Positions 18,427-29,303 of a stretch of 38,592 nucleotides of DNA are shown piece after piece. Origin of the DNA: Rhodopila sp. (lineage in GTDB: Bacteria; Pseudomonadota; Alphaproteobacteria; Acetobacterales; Acetobacteraceae); contig JARLIN010000537.1 in NCBI GenBank assembly GCA_031291715.1, positions 1 through 38,592 of the forward strand, read 5' to 3'. Positions within the stretch are counted from its first letter, which is position 1. Each line of letters begins with the position of its first letter. The notes beneath the pieces are model-generated. The model saw nothing but the letters and a program-made list of their open reading frames with translations, was not told the DNA's origin and ran no database searches. The position numbers were made by a program, and so were the translations under genes.

Positions 18427-19083
18427 ATGCTGACGATCTACGGCGTCCACCAGTCCCGCGCGTCGCGCAACATTTGGCTGGCCTATGAGATGGGTCTGCC
18501 GTTCGAGCAAGTGAGGGTGATTCAGGCCAACCGGCTTCCCGACCCTGGCGCGGCTGACGCGCCGTTGCATACGCGGTCTCCCGCGTTTCTGAAGATCAAC
18601 CCGAACGGTCACATCCCGTCGATCGACGACGACGGGCTGGTGCTGCACGAGTCCCTCGCCATCAACCTGTACCTCGCCAGGCGCTATGGCAGTTCGCTAG
18701 GCCCGGCCGATGCCGCGGAGGACGGACAGATGGGCATGTGGGCGCTGTGGGCGGCAATCGAGGCCGAACCGCACACCATCCAGGTGCTCTATCACCGTGT
18801 CGGCAAGCCACCGGCGGAGCGTGATCCAGCCGTCGCCCAGGCCGCGATCGACGCCCTGCGGGCACCTTTCGCGGTGCTGGACCAGGCGCTGACGAAGACC
18901 GGCTTCCTGGTTGGCGGGCGGTTCACCGTGGCGGATGTGAATGTGTCGGAGGTCGTCCGCTACGCGCTGCCCGCGCCGGAATTGTTCGATGCGGCGCCAG
19001 CGGTTCGGGCGTGGCTCCAGGCATGCCACGCACGGCCGGCTTACAAGCGGATGATGACGGAACGCGACAGCGAGCCGGCGTAA
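18427..19083 (+). CDS. Glutathione S-transferase family protein
   Basis: 218 residues. The N-terminal thioredoxin-like domain (about 1-85) starts MLTIYGVHQSRASRNIWLAY, where Ser/Arg of SRASRN sit at the glutathione-activating position. HIPSIDDDGLVLHESLAINL supplies the cis-proline and the Glu-Ser pair that bind glutathione. The C-terminal all-helical domain includes the GRFTVADVNVSE N-capping motif (usual GxxxTxADv). It is likely cytosolic and used for conjugation or isomerisation. It starts 101 bp from the dinB start, divergently. Its stop is 7 bp from the stop of the convergent NHL gene. Confidence 0.88.
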   Translation: MLTIYGVHQSRASRNIWLAYEMGLPFEQVRVIQANRLPDPGAADAPLHTRSPAFLKINPNGHIPSIDDDGLVLHESLAINLYLARRYGSSLGPADAAEDGQMGMWALWAAIEAEPHTIQVLYHRVGKPPAERDPAVAQAAIDALRAPFAVLDQALTKTGFLVGGRFTVADVNVSEVVRYALPAPELFDAAPAVRAWLQACHARPAYKRMMTERDSEPA

Positions 19084-19090
19084 CCGGCAT

Positions 19091-20059
19091 CTATCGATTT
19101 TCGACGCGGACGAGCTTTTGCAGGCAACGGATACGTTTTGGCTTCGGCACATCCGGGAATGACCGGGACCATGACGTATAGGCGACCTCGCCGATATAGA
19201 GGTTGCCTTGGGAGTCCGCTGCGATGCCGTGCGGTGAAATGAACTGTCCGGGGCCGGTGCCGCGCGACGGGTCCGCCTGCACGCGAGCAAGCTGCTTGCC
19301 GGTGTGATCCCAGACGCTGATGCGCGGGCCGATGTTCGGTAGGTCCCGGTTCACCGGCAGATGCGGTCCCAGCTCGGCGATGTAGCAGAGCGGGCATTTG
19401 CCTGGCGTCATGAACAGGCCGCTCGGGCGATGCATGTTGTTCCACTGGGTCTCGTATTTGCCGTTGCCGTCGAAGACCTGGATGCGGTGGTTCTCCCGGT
19501 CCGCGACATACACCCAGCCATCGCCGTCGCAGGTTATGTTGTGGGCGATGTTGAACTCACCGGGGTTGGTTCCGGGGCTGCCCCAGGAGTGTAACAACCG
19601 GCCGTCGGGCGTGTATTTGTGAACCCGCGAGTTGCCGTAACCGTCGGAGACATAGATGTCGCCCTGCGGCGATAGCGCGGTGTGGGTGCAGCGGTTGAAC
19701 GGCTCGCCGCTCATGTAGGGGGCGGCTTTGCCGGGAATCCCGATCTCCAAAAGGACTTTGCCATCGAGGGTGCATTTGCGCACCGTGTGGTCGCCGTCGT
19801 CGGTGCAGTAGATCGTATCATCCGGTCCCATGTGGATACCGTGGGCATGAGAGAAAATGTCGTCGCCCCAGGATCGGAGAAAGTTGCCGTCCTTGTCGAA
19901 GACAACCATCGGATGCTCGCCGCGATGGAACGCATAGACGTTGTCCCGGCGGTCCACGCCGACGGCGGCGACATCGCCGAATTCGTAACCGTCGGGGAGC
20001 TTTCCCCAGCCTACTTCCGCTTTGTAGGTGAACTGGCCGCCGCCGATCGTTTCGGTCAT
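19091..20059 (-). CDS. NHL-repeat six-bladed beta-propeller protein
   Basis: 322 residues from the ATG at 20059, which has GAAAGGAAACAAC in front; the open frame extends to 20176 without a good RBS. Repeated blade motifs are visible: DNVYAFHRGEHPMVVFDKDG, DGYGNSRVHKYTPDGRLLHS, and DRENHRIQVFDGNGKYETQW. They are of the NHL type, as in peptidyl-alpha-hydroxyglycine alpha-amidating lyase and related propellers. No signal peptide is seen, so it may be cytoplasmic. Its catalytic role, if any, is unclear. It follows a possibly broken small gene on the same strand. Confidence 0.8.
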   Translation of the reverse strand: MTETIGGGQFTYKAEVGWGKLPDGYEFGDVAAVGVDRRDNVYAFHRGEHPMVVFDKDGNFLRSWGDDIFSHAHGIHMGPDDTIYCTDDGDHTVRKCTLDGKVLLEIGIPGKAAPYMSGEPFNRCTHTALSPQGDIYVSDGYGNSRVHKYTPDGRLLHSWGSPGTNPGEFNIAHNITCDGDGWVYVADRENHRIQVFDGNGKYETQWNNMHRPSGLFMTPGKCPLCYIAELGPHLPVNRDLPNIGPRISVWDHTGKQLARVQADPSRGTGPGQFISPHGIAADSQGNLYIGEVAYTSWSRSFPDVPKPKRIRCLQKLVRVENR

Positions 20060-20070
20060 GTTGTTTCCTT

Positions 20071-20324
20071 TCAATCCTGAAGGCCGGCGATTGTCATTCG
20101 TTCCTGCACGCCGCCGGAGCCAGGCGTATTGATCTGGCGGGCATGGGCGATGCAACGCCCCATGCGGTGAAGCCACGGACGGCGCGCGGTGCGGCTTTCA
20201 GTGCGGGCATCAAGCTGATCTCGCGGGGATCGGCGCGGGCCAGCATGGCGGGCGGCGTGATGGAAAGCCGGTGATTGGCGGGTTCGGCTACGATTTTCCC
20301 ACACAAGTCCGTGGTGATGCCCAT
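20071..20324 (-). pseudogene. Possible small gene with an internal frameshift, function unknown
   Basis: An ATG at 20324 with GAGGAAAC upstream opens a frame (MGITTDLCGKIVAEPANHRL...) ending at 20094 after 76 codons. From roughly 20160 on, the GC-rich third-position pattern moves to another frame, which ends GSGGVQERMTIAGLQD at 20071, just before the RBS of the NHL gene. A single frameshift would join the two halves into an about 84-residue protein. I do not recognise the product. It may be a decayed remnant, a sequencing error, or chance. Confidence 0.3.
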
Positions 20325-20558
20325 GACTTGGTTTCCTCGTTTGTCGTTAGCGAGGAGTGTAAGGGCGTATCAGGGGTTAGGGCAATTTGAGGGGCATCGC
20401 GGCTACCCCGTCATCGCGAACGCGGGCGTCGTGAGCGCCGAAATGACATCCGCCGCTTCCTCGCCATGGCCCGGCGACAGTGATAGTCCAGGCCATGACG
20501 AGGGAGGCACGGGCCGCGACCAGGGCGGCTCGTCATCCTTTTTGCCGGGTGGTCGTAA
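20325..20558. other. Intergenic region with repeat-like sequence downstream of the acyl-CoA dehydrogenase
   Basis: No gene is visible in this region. It contains an imperfect inverted repeat (20460-20502) and GTCATCGCGA/GTCATC-type stretches like those of dispersed alphaproteobacterial intergenic repeats. Confidence 0.5.
20460..20502. repeat. Imperfect inverted repeat
   Basis: Arms CTCGCCATGGCC (20460-20471) and GGCCATGACGAG (20491-20502) pair over 12 bp with one mismatch and a 19-nt loop. It lies 57 bp past the acyl-CoA dehydrogenase stop and may end that transcript. It shares the ATGGCC/GGCCAT core with the repeat at 8735. Confidence 0.5.
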
Positions 20559-21719
20559 TCAGTACGACTTCGGCAGGCCCAGCGCCCGTTCGGCGACGTA
20601 GGAAAGCACCATTTCCTGGCTGACAGGCGCGACCAGCGGCAGGATCGACTCCCGGAAATAGCGCTCGACGTGGAACTCCTTGGCATAGCCCATGCCGCCA
20701 TGCGTGCGCACCGCGCGGGTGGCGGATTTGAAATACGCCTCGGCGGCCAGGTACTTCGCGCCGTTCACGACTGTGCCGCAATCCTCGCCCCTGTCGTACA
20801 GGTCCGCCCCGCGGAACAGCATCATTTCGGCCGCCTGCTGCTCGATCCAGCATTCCGCCAGCGGGTGCTGGATCGCCTGGTTCTGCCCGATCGGACGGCC
20901 GAACACGACACGCTCCTTGGCATAGGCCGACGCCTTGTCCAGCGTGTAGCGCGCCGCGCCCAGCACGCCGGCGCCAACGATCAGGCGCTCGGCGTTCAGG
21001 CCGGCCAGCAGGTAGTGGAAACCGCGGCCTTCCTCGCCAATGCGGTCCTCTTCGGGGATTTCCAGGCCGTCGATGAACAGCGCGTTGGAGTCGACCGCGT
21101 TGCGCCCCATCTTCTCGATCATCCGCACCTCCACCTTGCTGCGGTCGAGGTCGGTATAGAACAGCGTCATGCCATGGCTGGGACGCTTGCTGTCCTCGAA
21201 ACTGGTGGTACGGGTCAACAGCAGGATCTTGTTCGCCACCTGCGCGCTGGAGGTCCAGACCTTGCGGCCGTTGACGATGTAGCGGTCGCCCTCGCGGGTC
21301 GCGAAGGTGCGGATATGCGTGGTGTCGAGGCCGGCATCCGGTTCGGTGACGCCGAAGCAGGCGCGGTCGCTGCCGTCGATGATCTTCGGCAGGAAGCGCC
21401 TCTGCTGCTCCTGGCTACCGAACTTCACGATCGGCATGCAGCCGAACATGTTCATGTGCAGGGCGGAGCAGGCGTTGAACCCGAGATGGCCGACTTGCTC
21501 CATGATGATGACGGCCTCGGTCATGCCCAGGCCGGCGCCGCCGCAGGATTCGGGGAAGAGGGCGCCGAACCAGCCGGCTTCGGCGAAGGCGCGGGAGAAT
21601 TCGTGCGGGAATTCGTGGTCGCGGTCCTTGCGGTACCAATAGTCGTCACCGAACTGCGCGCAGATCCGAGCGATGCTCTCGCGGATCGCCCGCTGCTCCT
21701 CGGTCAAGGAGAAATTCAT
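20559..21719 (-). CDS. Acyl-CoA dehydrogenase family protein
   Basis: 386 residues with the usual helical N-domain, beta middle domain (VTEPDAG at 124-130, VNGRKVWTSSA at 149-159) and helical C-domain (THGGMGYAKEFHVERYFRE). The position of the MCAD catalytic glutamate (IYEGTSQ) reads VAPVSQ here, with no glutamate. E244 in GLNAERLIVGAG matches the alternative catalytic glutamate of isovaleryl-CoA dehydrogenase-type enzymes. It should oxidise an acyl-CoA with FAD and pass electrons to ETF. RBS GGCAGGAA precedes the ATG. The gene stands alone on the minus strand; the substrate is unknown. Confidence 0.9.
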   Translation of the reverse strand: MNFSLTEEQRAIRESIARICAQFGDDYWYRKDRDHEFPHEFSRAFAEAGWFGALFPESCGGAGLGMTEAVIIMEQVGHLGFNACSALHMNMFGCMPIVKFGSQEQQRRFLPKIIDGSDRACFGVTEPDAGLDTTHIRTFATREGDRYIVNGRKVWTSSAQVANKILLLTRTTSFEDSKRPSHGMTLFYTDLDRSKVEVRMIEKMGRNAVDSNALFIDGLEIPEEDRIGEEGRGFHYLLAGLNAERLIVGAGVLGAARYTLDKASAYAKERVVFGRPIGQNQAIQHPLAECWIEQQAAEMMLFRGADLYDRGEDCGTVVNGAKYLAAEAYFKSATRAVRTHGGMGYAKEFHVERYFRESILPLVAPVSQEMVLSYVAERALGLPKSY

Positions 21720-21861
21720 TTCCTGCCCTCTTGGCTACATTCCGAGGGGGAATTTGAGCGCGGATTGACGGGCGCGCAACTGGCTGGCTTGCATGGCGGA
21801 GGCGCCGAGGATGCCGAGCGCTTCCGCGCGGCACCCCATTCGTGCCTGACGACCAGGCGCC

Positions 21862-22062
21862 GAAGCTCTTCATTTCCTATCGCTAAAGCGATGGCTCATG
21901 GGCACGCTGCCCGGCATACGGAAACAGCACCTCCAGCGGTATTTCGCCGAGTGCGTGGTCCGCTGGAACCGCCGTCGGTCGACTCGGCAGGCATTTGACA
22001 CGCTGCTTGATATGGTGACGGAATTGCCCCATCTTTCCATGCGTGATTTCGTGCCGAAGTAG
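21862..22062 (+). pseudogene. C-terminal remnant of an IS1595 (ISXO2-like) transposase
   Basis: A 66-codon open stretch ending at TAG 22060-22062 reads ...LHFLSLKRWLMGTLPG followed by HLQRYFAECVVRWNRRR and FDTLLDM. These match the end of ISXO2-like IS1595-family transposases (N-L-K-x-W-L-x-G-T-H-x-G-V, H-L-Q-x-Y-L-x-E-F-x-F-R-x-N-R-R, F-x-x-L-L). A stop codon lies just upstream in this frame, and the catalytic DDE part is absent. It is therefore a dead fragment. No terminal inverted repeats were identified. Confidence 0.7.
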
Positions 22063-22065
22063 GAC

Positions 22066-22554
22066 GTGAAACAAAGCAAACCCCGTCGACCGCTGGGTCT
22101 AATTTACGCGGCCGTCACTGCGCTTTCGATTTTCCTTTCCGTTGTGTTCTGGATGGCAAGCGATATTGTTCGCATCGATTTTATCGGCAGCAACCCCAAC
22201 CGATCACAAGCGAACGCGATATTCATGGCGCTAGTCGAAGGGCCGATCGTAGGGGTGGTAATCGTCTTTCTTGGCGGAAGCTTGTGCGTCGCGGCGTCCG
22301 CAATGACCGCCAAGGCAACCAATTTTCTGTTCGGCAAGGTTCCCTTGTGGATGCTGCCGATAAACACCCTCGTCTGTGGCGCGGCAATATATGCGCAAAT
22401 CCGGTGGGGGTTCTTCCAACCCCTCAACGACGGCCCGCTGATACCGGCGGCTTTCTATCCTCTCCGTATCGCAGGAGGATATTTCTACCTCTTCATCACG
22501 CTTCTGACCGCTTGGTGGCTCACCCGCCCGGCGCGACCGGAAGATGTGAAGTGA
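22066..22554 (+). CDS. Hypothetical inner-membrane protein, four predicted helices
   Basis: 162 residues from a GTG at 22066; AGGA just upstream supports it, though at short spacing. A basic N-terminus (KQSKPRRP) is followed by helices at roughly 12-32, 55-80, 92-110 and 132-152. The C-terminus is charged (RPARPEDVK). I do not recognise the family. The gene starts 3 bp after the stop codon of the transposase remnant. It could be an old passenger gene of the element or an unrelated resident gene cut off from its upstream neighbour. Codon use is less GC-biased than in the flanking genes. Confidence 0.55.
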   Translation: MKQSKPRRPLGLIYAAVTALSIFLSVVFWMASDIVRIDFIGSNPNRSQANAIFMALVEGPIVGVVIVFLGGSLCVAASAMTAKATNFLFGKVPLWMLPINTLVCGAAIYAQIRWGFFQPLNDGPLIPAAFYPLRIAGGYFYLFITLLTAWWLTRPARPEDVK

Positions 22555-22661
22555 GATACGCCGGTCCGGCGACTCCACGCGGCGCGATTCGAGGTACGTG
22601 CTCAGTCATTTTCTGACCGACAATCGGACCTTTGACCGGCTTTATAGTAGATATACATTTG

Positions 22662-22832
22662 TTATACTTGTTTGAAATCTGCAAGTTCCACCACATCCTC
22701 GAGAATTACATCGGAATCATTGTCTCCAGATAAAATGACGGCAACTATTCCTGCGATTGGCTCGCTCTTACTATACGCAAATATGGGTGGTGGCACGGGA
22801 AGCAACGGGAGGAGCCTTCTCATGGAATACAT
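22662..22832 (-). CDS. Possible small protein in an AT-richer tract, function unknown
   Basis: A minus-strand frame starting ATG at 22832 gives 56 residues: MYSMRRLLPLLPVPPP, then GIVAVILSGDNDSDVILEDV and ELADFKQV. The same frame is open upstream to 22907 (NASWLCCDVIKSEQPYRFER...) without a start codon, so this may be the end of a truncated gene. The plus strand also has a 79-codon frame here (22672-22911), which looks less protein-like. Low GC for this window suggests acquired DNA. Very uncertain. Confidence 0.3.
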   Translation of the reverse strand: MYSMRRLLPLLPVPPPIFAYSKSEPIAGIVAVILSGDNDSDVILEDVVELADFKQV

Positions 22833-23044
22833 CACCGGGAATTCGATTCTTTCGAACCGATATGGCTGCTCGGATTTGATAACATCGCAACAAAGCCATG
22901 AGGCATTTTAGAGTGAACTCTGGGCTCCGTCACAATCATATTCTTTAGACAATATCGATGATACCGATAGTTTCTGTGTTAGCCGACAGGATGCCCGGGC
23001 TCTACTACGGGTGCATCATACACCATTCTTTTCTCCGACGTGCG

Positions 23045-25251
<2,207 letters not shown>

Positions 25252-25344
25252 TCAGTCAGCGCCGTATCATGGTCGGCGCGGTTGACGGACCAGGCAATCT
25301 CGCCATTCTGTCGCCTCCGGCATCGCTTGTATGGAGGGATCAGA

Positions 25345-26010
25345 ATGGGTGAGACAATCCAGTTGAAGGCCGCTGACGGCTTCAACTTTTCGGCCTATGC
25401 CGCGGGTCCGGCCAACGCGTCCAAGGGCGTCGTCGTGGTGCAGGAGATTTTTGGCGTCAATCACCACATTCGTGACATGGCCGATCGCTTTGCCGCTTTG
25501 GGTTATGCCGTCGTTGCTCCGGCGCTGTTCGACCGGGCCGAACGGAATGTGGAATTGGGCTACACGCCGGACGATATCGGCAAGGGCCGCGAATACCGCA
25601 TGAAACTGTCGGATGCCGACGTGATGAAGGACATCGAGGCGGCGGCGAACCATCTGGCCGGCAAGAAGCTGGGCATCGTCGGATACTGCTTCGGCGGCAC
25701 CGTCGCCTGGTGGGGTGCCACGCGGACGACCAGGTTCGCGGCCTCATCCTGCTGGTATGGTGGCGGCATCCCCGGGACAAAGGATGAGCGGCCAAACTGC
25801 CCGGTGCAGATGCATTTCGGTGAGAAGGATGCGTCCATACCGATGAGCGACGTCGATGCCGTACGGGCCGCTCAGCCGAAAGCAGAAATCTATGTTTACG
25901 CGGGCGCGCAGCACGGCTTCGGCTGCGATGAGCGTGGCAGCTACAGCAAGCCGGATTATGAGCTGGCACAAGAGCGGACCGTGGCGTTCTTCGCCAAGAA
26001 CCTGGGTTAA
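25345..26010 (+). CDS. Dienelactone hydrolase family alpha/beta hydrolase
   Basis: 221 residues from the ATG at 25345, preceded by GGAGGG; a longer frame begins at 25282. The catalytic triad is visible: C115 in GYCFGG, D162 in GEKDASIP and H190 in GAQHGFGC. E34 in VQEIFGVN is the glutamate that pairs with the nucleophile in dienelactone hydrolase. The enzyme class opens dienelactones and similar lactones or esters in the cytoplasm. It is probably co-transcribed with the MmgE/PrpD gene. A strong hairpin follows the stop. Confidence 0.92.
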   Translation: MGETIQLKAADGFNFSAYAAGPANASKGVVVVQEIFGVNHHIRDMADRFAALGYAVVAPALFDRAERNVELGYTPDDIGKGREYRMKLSDADVMKDIEAAANHLAGKKLGIVGYCFGGTVAWWGATRTTRFAASSCWYGGGIPGTKDERPNCPVQMHFGEKDASIPMSDVDAVRAAQPKAEIYVYAGAQHGFGCDERGSYSKPDYELAQERTVAFFAKNLG

Positions 26011-26017
26011 CGCGCCG

Positions 26018-26047
26018 GTTGGCCGCGGTCAGTCGATCGCGGCCAAC
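26018..26047. terminator. Hairpin terminator between convergent genes
   Basis: Perfect 10-bp stem GTTGGCCGCG...CGCGGCCAAC with a 10-nt loop, 7 bp past the hydrolase stop and 53 bp before the stop of the convergent ligase-like gene. No clear T run on either side. Probably a bidirectional transcript end. Confidence 0.6.
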
Positions 26048-26099
26048 GTTATACCAGTCGTCCGGGCAGGACGTGGAGGGAATCAGCGGAGAATCGCTG

Positions 26100-27500
26100 T
26101 CAACGTGACCTGACATCAGGGCGCACCGTTCGGTTACGCCAATCCAGGGCGTCCGGCTCGGACGATGAACCTCCGATCCGGTTGGCGGCAACCGCCCGCC
26201 AGCCTGTCACGGGCGCACCCTGTTGCCGCTCGACGCGCCACATGTAGGCGTTCAAACTAACGCCCATCGAAATAAAATACCAAAACATCGGCTGGAACGC
26301 GAGCCCAACGAAGGCGCCGCTGGTCATGAAAACCGCTAGCCCGCTCTGCAATGCATCGGACAACCCGACAACCCATTGGAGCTCGGGATGACCACGCGCC
26401 CGCTTGGCGATTTTCCTAAGCCTGAGAAACATAGACCCGGCAAGCGTAAGGAAAATGACTATTCCCGGATATCCGTGTTCACCCAGAACCTCGAAATAAA
26501 TGCTGTGGAAAGCTCGTCCAAACTCGGTATGACCAGGGTCGTTATTCCCATTCCCCGGTACATCCACGTGATTAATCATGTAGGTTGCGAATCCGCCCCC
26601 AAGCGGATGCGTCGCGGTGAACTCCAGCGTCCATTTCCAAACGAGGATACGCACAAGGGCGGAACCTTCCGTTTGGTATTCCTCAACCGTTGAGATCCGG
26701 CGAGTCCAGGCTCCCGACGTGGAGTAGATCAATACACAGGCCGCGACCGCCACAACCAGTCCGAAGCCGATCTTGTGCTTGGTCCGGACCCACATGTAAG
26801 CACCAAGCACGACAAGTCCGAGGAGCGCGCTTCGTTCATAGGTACCGATCGCCGTGGCGATCGCCAATCCGGCGACGCCCCAATAGGCAAGGGGCAGCAC
26901 CTTCAGCTTCGGGATAAGCTGGCTATGACCAGCGAGGAAGATCGCCAGAGGAACCGCCATCAGACAGGCGGTGGAAAGCAATCCGCCCTCCGCCAGACCG
27001 CTATTTCCTCCTTGAAGTCCCAGATTCACGCCGTAGCCACCGCCAGAAATGAGGACCTTCACTCCAAACGGCAGGAAATTCGCGGCGAGTGAAAACACGT
27101 AGGTTTGGGCAAAGGCCTCGATCTGAACCCGGGAACGGATCACGTACGGAATGAACGCCGAGAACACCAGCGTCTTGAACGCCCAGTCCCATTTCTCCCA
27201 GGCCGCATCGGGAACCTGCGCCCAGGTCAACGTACACGTAACCCAGATCGCCAGCGTGACATGAAGCACGGTCTGCAGTGTCAACGGCGGCGGCGACCGC
27301 CGGTCCAGCAGGAGGTAACCTCCGAACGCAACGACCCCCATGATCATCGCCACGGGCAGTTGGTTCAGCACGATGTACGCCACCGCTTGCGGCTGGAACG
27401 TATCGACCCATACGTAGCCGAGGGCTGCGACAAACGGCGCGTTGATGCTCAATCCAAGGAATGAAACATAGACAAACAGCAAAAAAAGACTGCGAAGCAC
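26100..27500 (-). CDS. O-antigen ligase-like protein, exosortase-A-associated O-glycosylation ligase type
   Basis: 466 residues, polytopic, with about ten to twelve hydrophobic helices. The N-terminal third (LSINAPFVAALGYVWVDTFQP, then ...TLTWAQVPDAAWEKWDWAFK) looks like the DUF5935 domain of the exosortase-A-associated ligase. The C-terminal part has the Wzy_C/O-antigen ligase region: a large periplasmic loop with ATHPLGGGFATYMINH and FHSIYFEVLGEHGYPG. Such ligases attach polysaccharide to protein or lipid in the periplasm. The start is GTG at 27500 with a weak RBS. It lies 21 bp after a 52-residue membrane protein gene. No exosortase or PEP-CTERM gene is seen in the window. Confidence 0.8.
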   Translation of the reverse strand: MLRSLFLLFVYVSFLGLSINAPFVAALGYVWVDTFQPQAVAYIVLNQLPVAMIMGVVAFGGYLLLDRRSPPPLTLQTVLHVTLAIWVTCTLTWAQVPDAAWEKWDWAFKTLVFSAFIPYVIRSRVQIEAFAQTYVFSLAANFLPFGVKVLISGGGYGVNLGLQGGNSGLAEGGLLSTACLMAVPLAIFLAGHSQLIPKLKVLPLAYWGVAGLAIATAIGTYERSALLGLVVLGAYMWVRTKHKIGFGLVVAVAACVLIYSTSGAWTRRISTVEEYQTEGSALVRILVWKWTLEFTATHPLGGGFATYMINHVDVPGNGNNDPGHTEFGRAFHSIYFEVLGEHGYPGIVIFLTLAGSMFLRLRKIAKRARGHPELQWVVGLSDALQSGLAVFMTSGAFVGLAFQPMFWYFISMGVSLNAYMWRVERQQGAPVTGWRAVAANRIGGSSSEPDALDWRNRTVRPDVRSR

Positions 27501-27521
27501 GCCGCGATATCCGTGATGCGT

Positions 27522-27680
27522 TCAGTTTTGTCTTTGCCAGACGCGCTTGCTTGATGCGGCCGGTCCATCCTTGCGCTTGACCGTTTGAAACCACGGCTGG
27601 ATACGGTCGAGTTGCACCGCCCTCACGATCACCATGAGAATCATCACGGAGCTGAAGAGTATCCCGGCGAGGTCGAGCAT
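27522..27680 (-). CDS. 52-residue single-helix membrane protein, function unknown
   Basis: ATG at 27680 with GGGAG upstream, stop TGA at 27522-27524. Sequence features: one hydrophobic helix at residues 2-22 (LDLAGILFSSVMILMVIVRA), then a basic cytoplasmic tail (QPWFQTVKRKDGPAASSKRV). It is directly upstream of the O-glycosylation ligase-like gene on the same strand and probably co-transcribed with it. Helix plus basic tail, codon use and RBS together make it a convincing gene, though too short to classify. A role as an accessory subunit of the ligase is only inference. Confidence 0.65.
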   Translation of the reverse strand: MLDLAGILFSSVMILMVIVRAVQLDRIQPWFQTVKRKDGPAASSKRVWQRQN

Positions 27681-27838
27681 TCGTTACTCCCAATCTGAAC
27701 GATCGCGACATCAAAAATCCACGGCGAGCTATACAGGCTCACAAGTCCGGGAGTCACGAGCTGTTGTGCCCCGGCGATTGTGATCGAAACCCGTTGTCCA
27801 TCGCTGCGTCTTCATAAGGTCACAGTGAGGAACAGTTG

Positions 27839-28429
27839 ATGATCAGATGGCGCGCCATCGCGGCGGTGGGAATAATCGGCGGAACAGCGTGTGCGGCGAT
27901 CGCCGCGCCGCTACCGGCCGAAGACCCCGGGGCCAAGCACGAGGCCGAACGACTGAACAACCTGCCGCCGGTGCCGCCGGCGCCCCCCGGCCATATCGAT
28001 CACACCGGCCGTAAGCAGCGGGGAAAGGCCTCGTTCTACGCGAACCGTTTCGCTCACCGTAAGATGGCGGATGGACACCGCATGGTCCCGAATTCCGATA
28101 TTGCAGCGAGTAAGACGCTACCTCTGGGCAGCGTCGCCAAGGTCACGAATCTGGAGAACGGCAAGACCGCGACGGTAAAAATCGAGGATCGTGGACCATA
28201 CGTGGATGGGCGGGTGGTCGATCTCGCGCCCAAAGTGGCCGATCAACTCGACATGAAGCAGCAAGGCGTCGCGCCGGTGGAGGTGAAACCTATCACGCTG
28301 CCGCGACCCGATGGCGAGGTGAAGCTGGGAGCCGGGGCCGCGGAGGCAAGCCCGCAAGAGGTCAAGAGCGCGGTCGAAACCACGAAGGAACTCACCACGC
28401 CGAAGACAACAGAAACCGTAGAAAAGTAG
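27839..28429 (+). CDS. rlpA: RlpA-like septal ring lytic transglycosylase / double-psi beta-barrel protein
   Basis: 196 residues from the ATG at 27839 (a TTG directly before it is in frame); GTGAGGAAC is upstream. A signal peptide (MIRWRAIAAVGIIGGTACAAIAA) is followed by a proline-rich linker and the RlpA double-psi beta-barrel at about 58-150: RGKASFYANRFAHRKMADGH, then LPLGSVAKVTNLENGK and EDRGPYVDGRVVDLAP with the catalytic-type Asp of DRGP. There is no lipobox Cys at the cleavage site and no SPOR domain; the tail is Thr/Glu-rich. It would act on peptidoglycan in the periplasm. Its stop abuts the stop of mtnP. Confidence 0.87.
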   Translation: MIRWRAIAAVGIIGGTACAAIAAPLPAEDPGAKHEAERLNNLPPVPPAPPGHIDHTGRKQRGKASFYANRFAHRKMADGHRMVPNSDIAASKTLPLGSVAKVTNLENGKTATVKIEDRGPYVDGRVVDLAPKVADQLDMKQQGVAPVEVKPITLPRPDGEVKLGAGAAEASPQEVKSAVETTKELTTPKTTETVEK

Positions 28430-29299
<870 letters not shown>

Positions 29300-29303
29300 T
29301 CGC

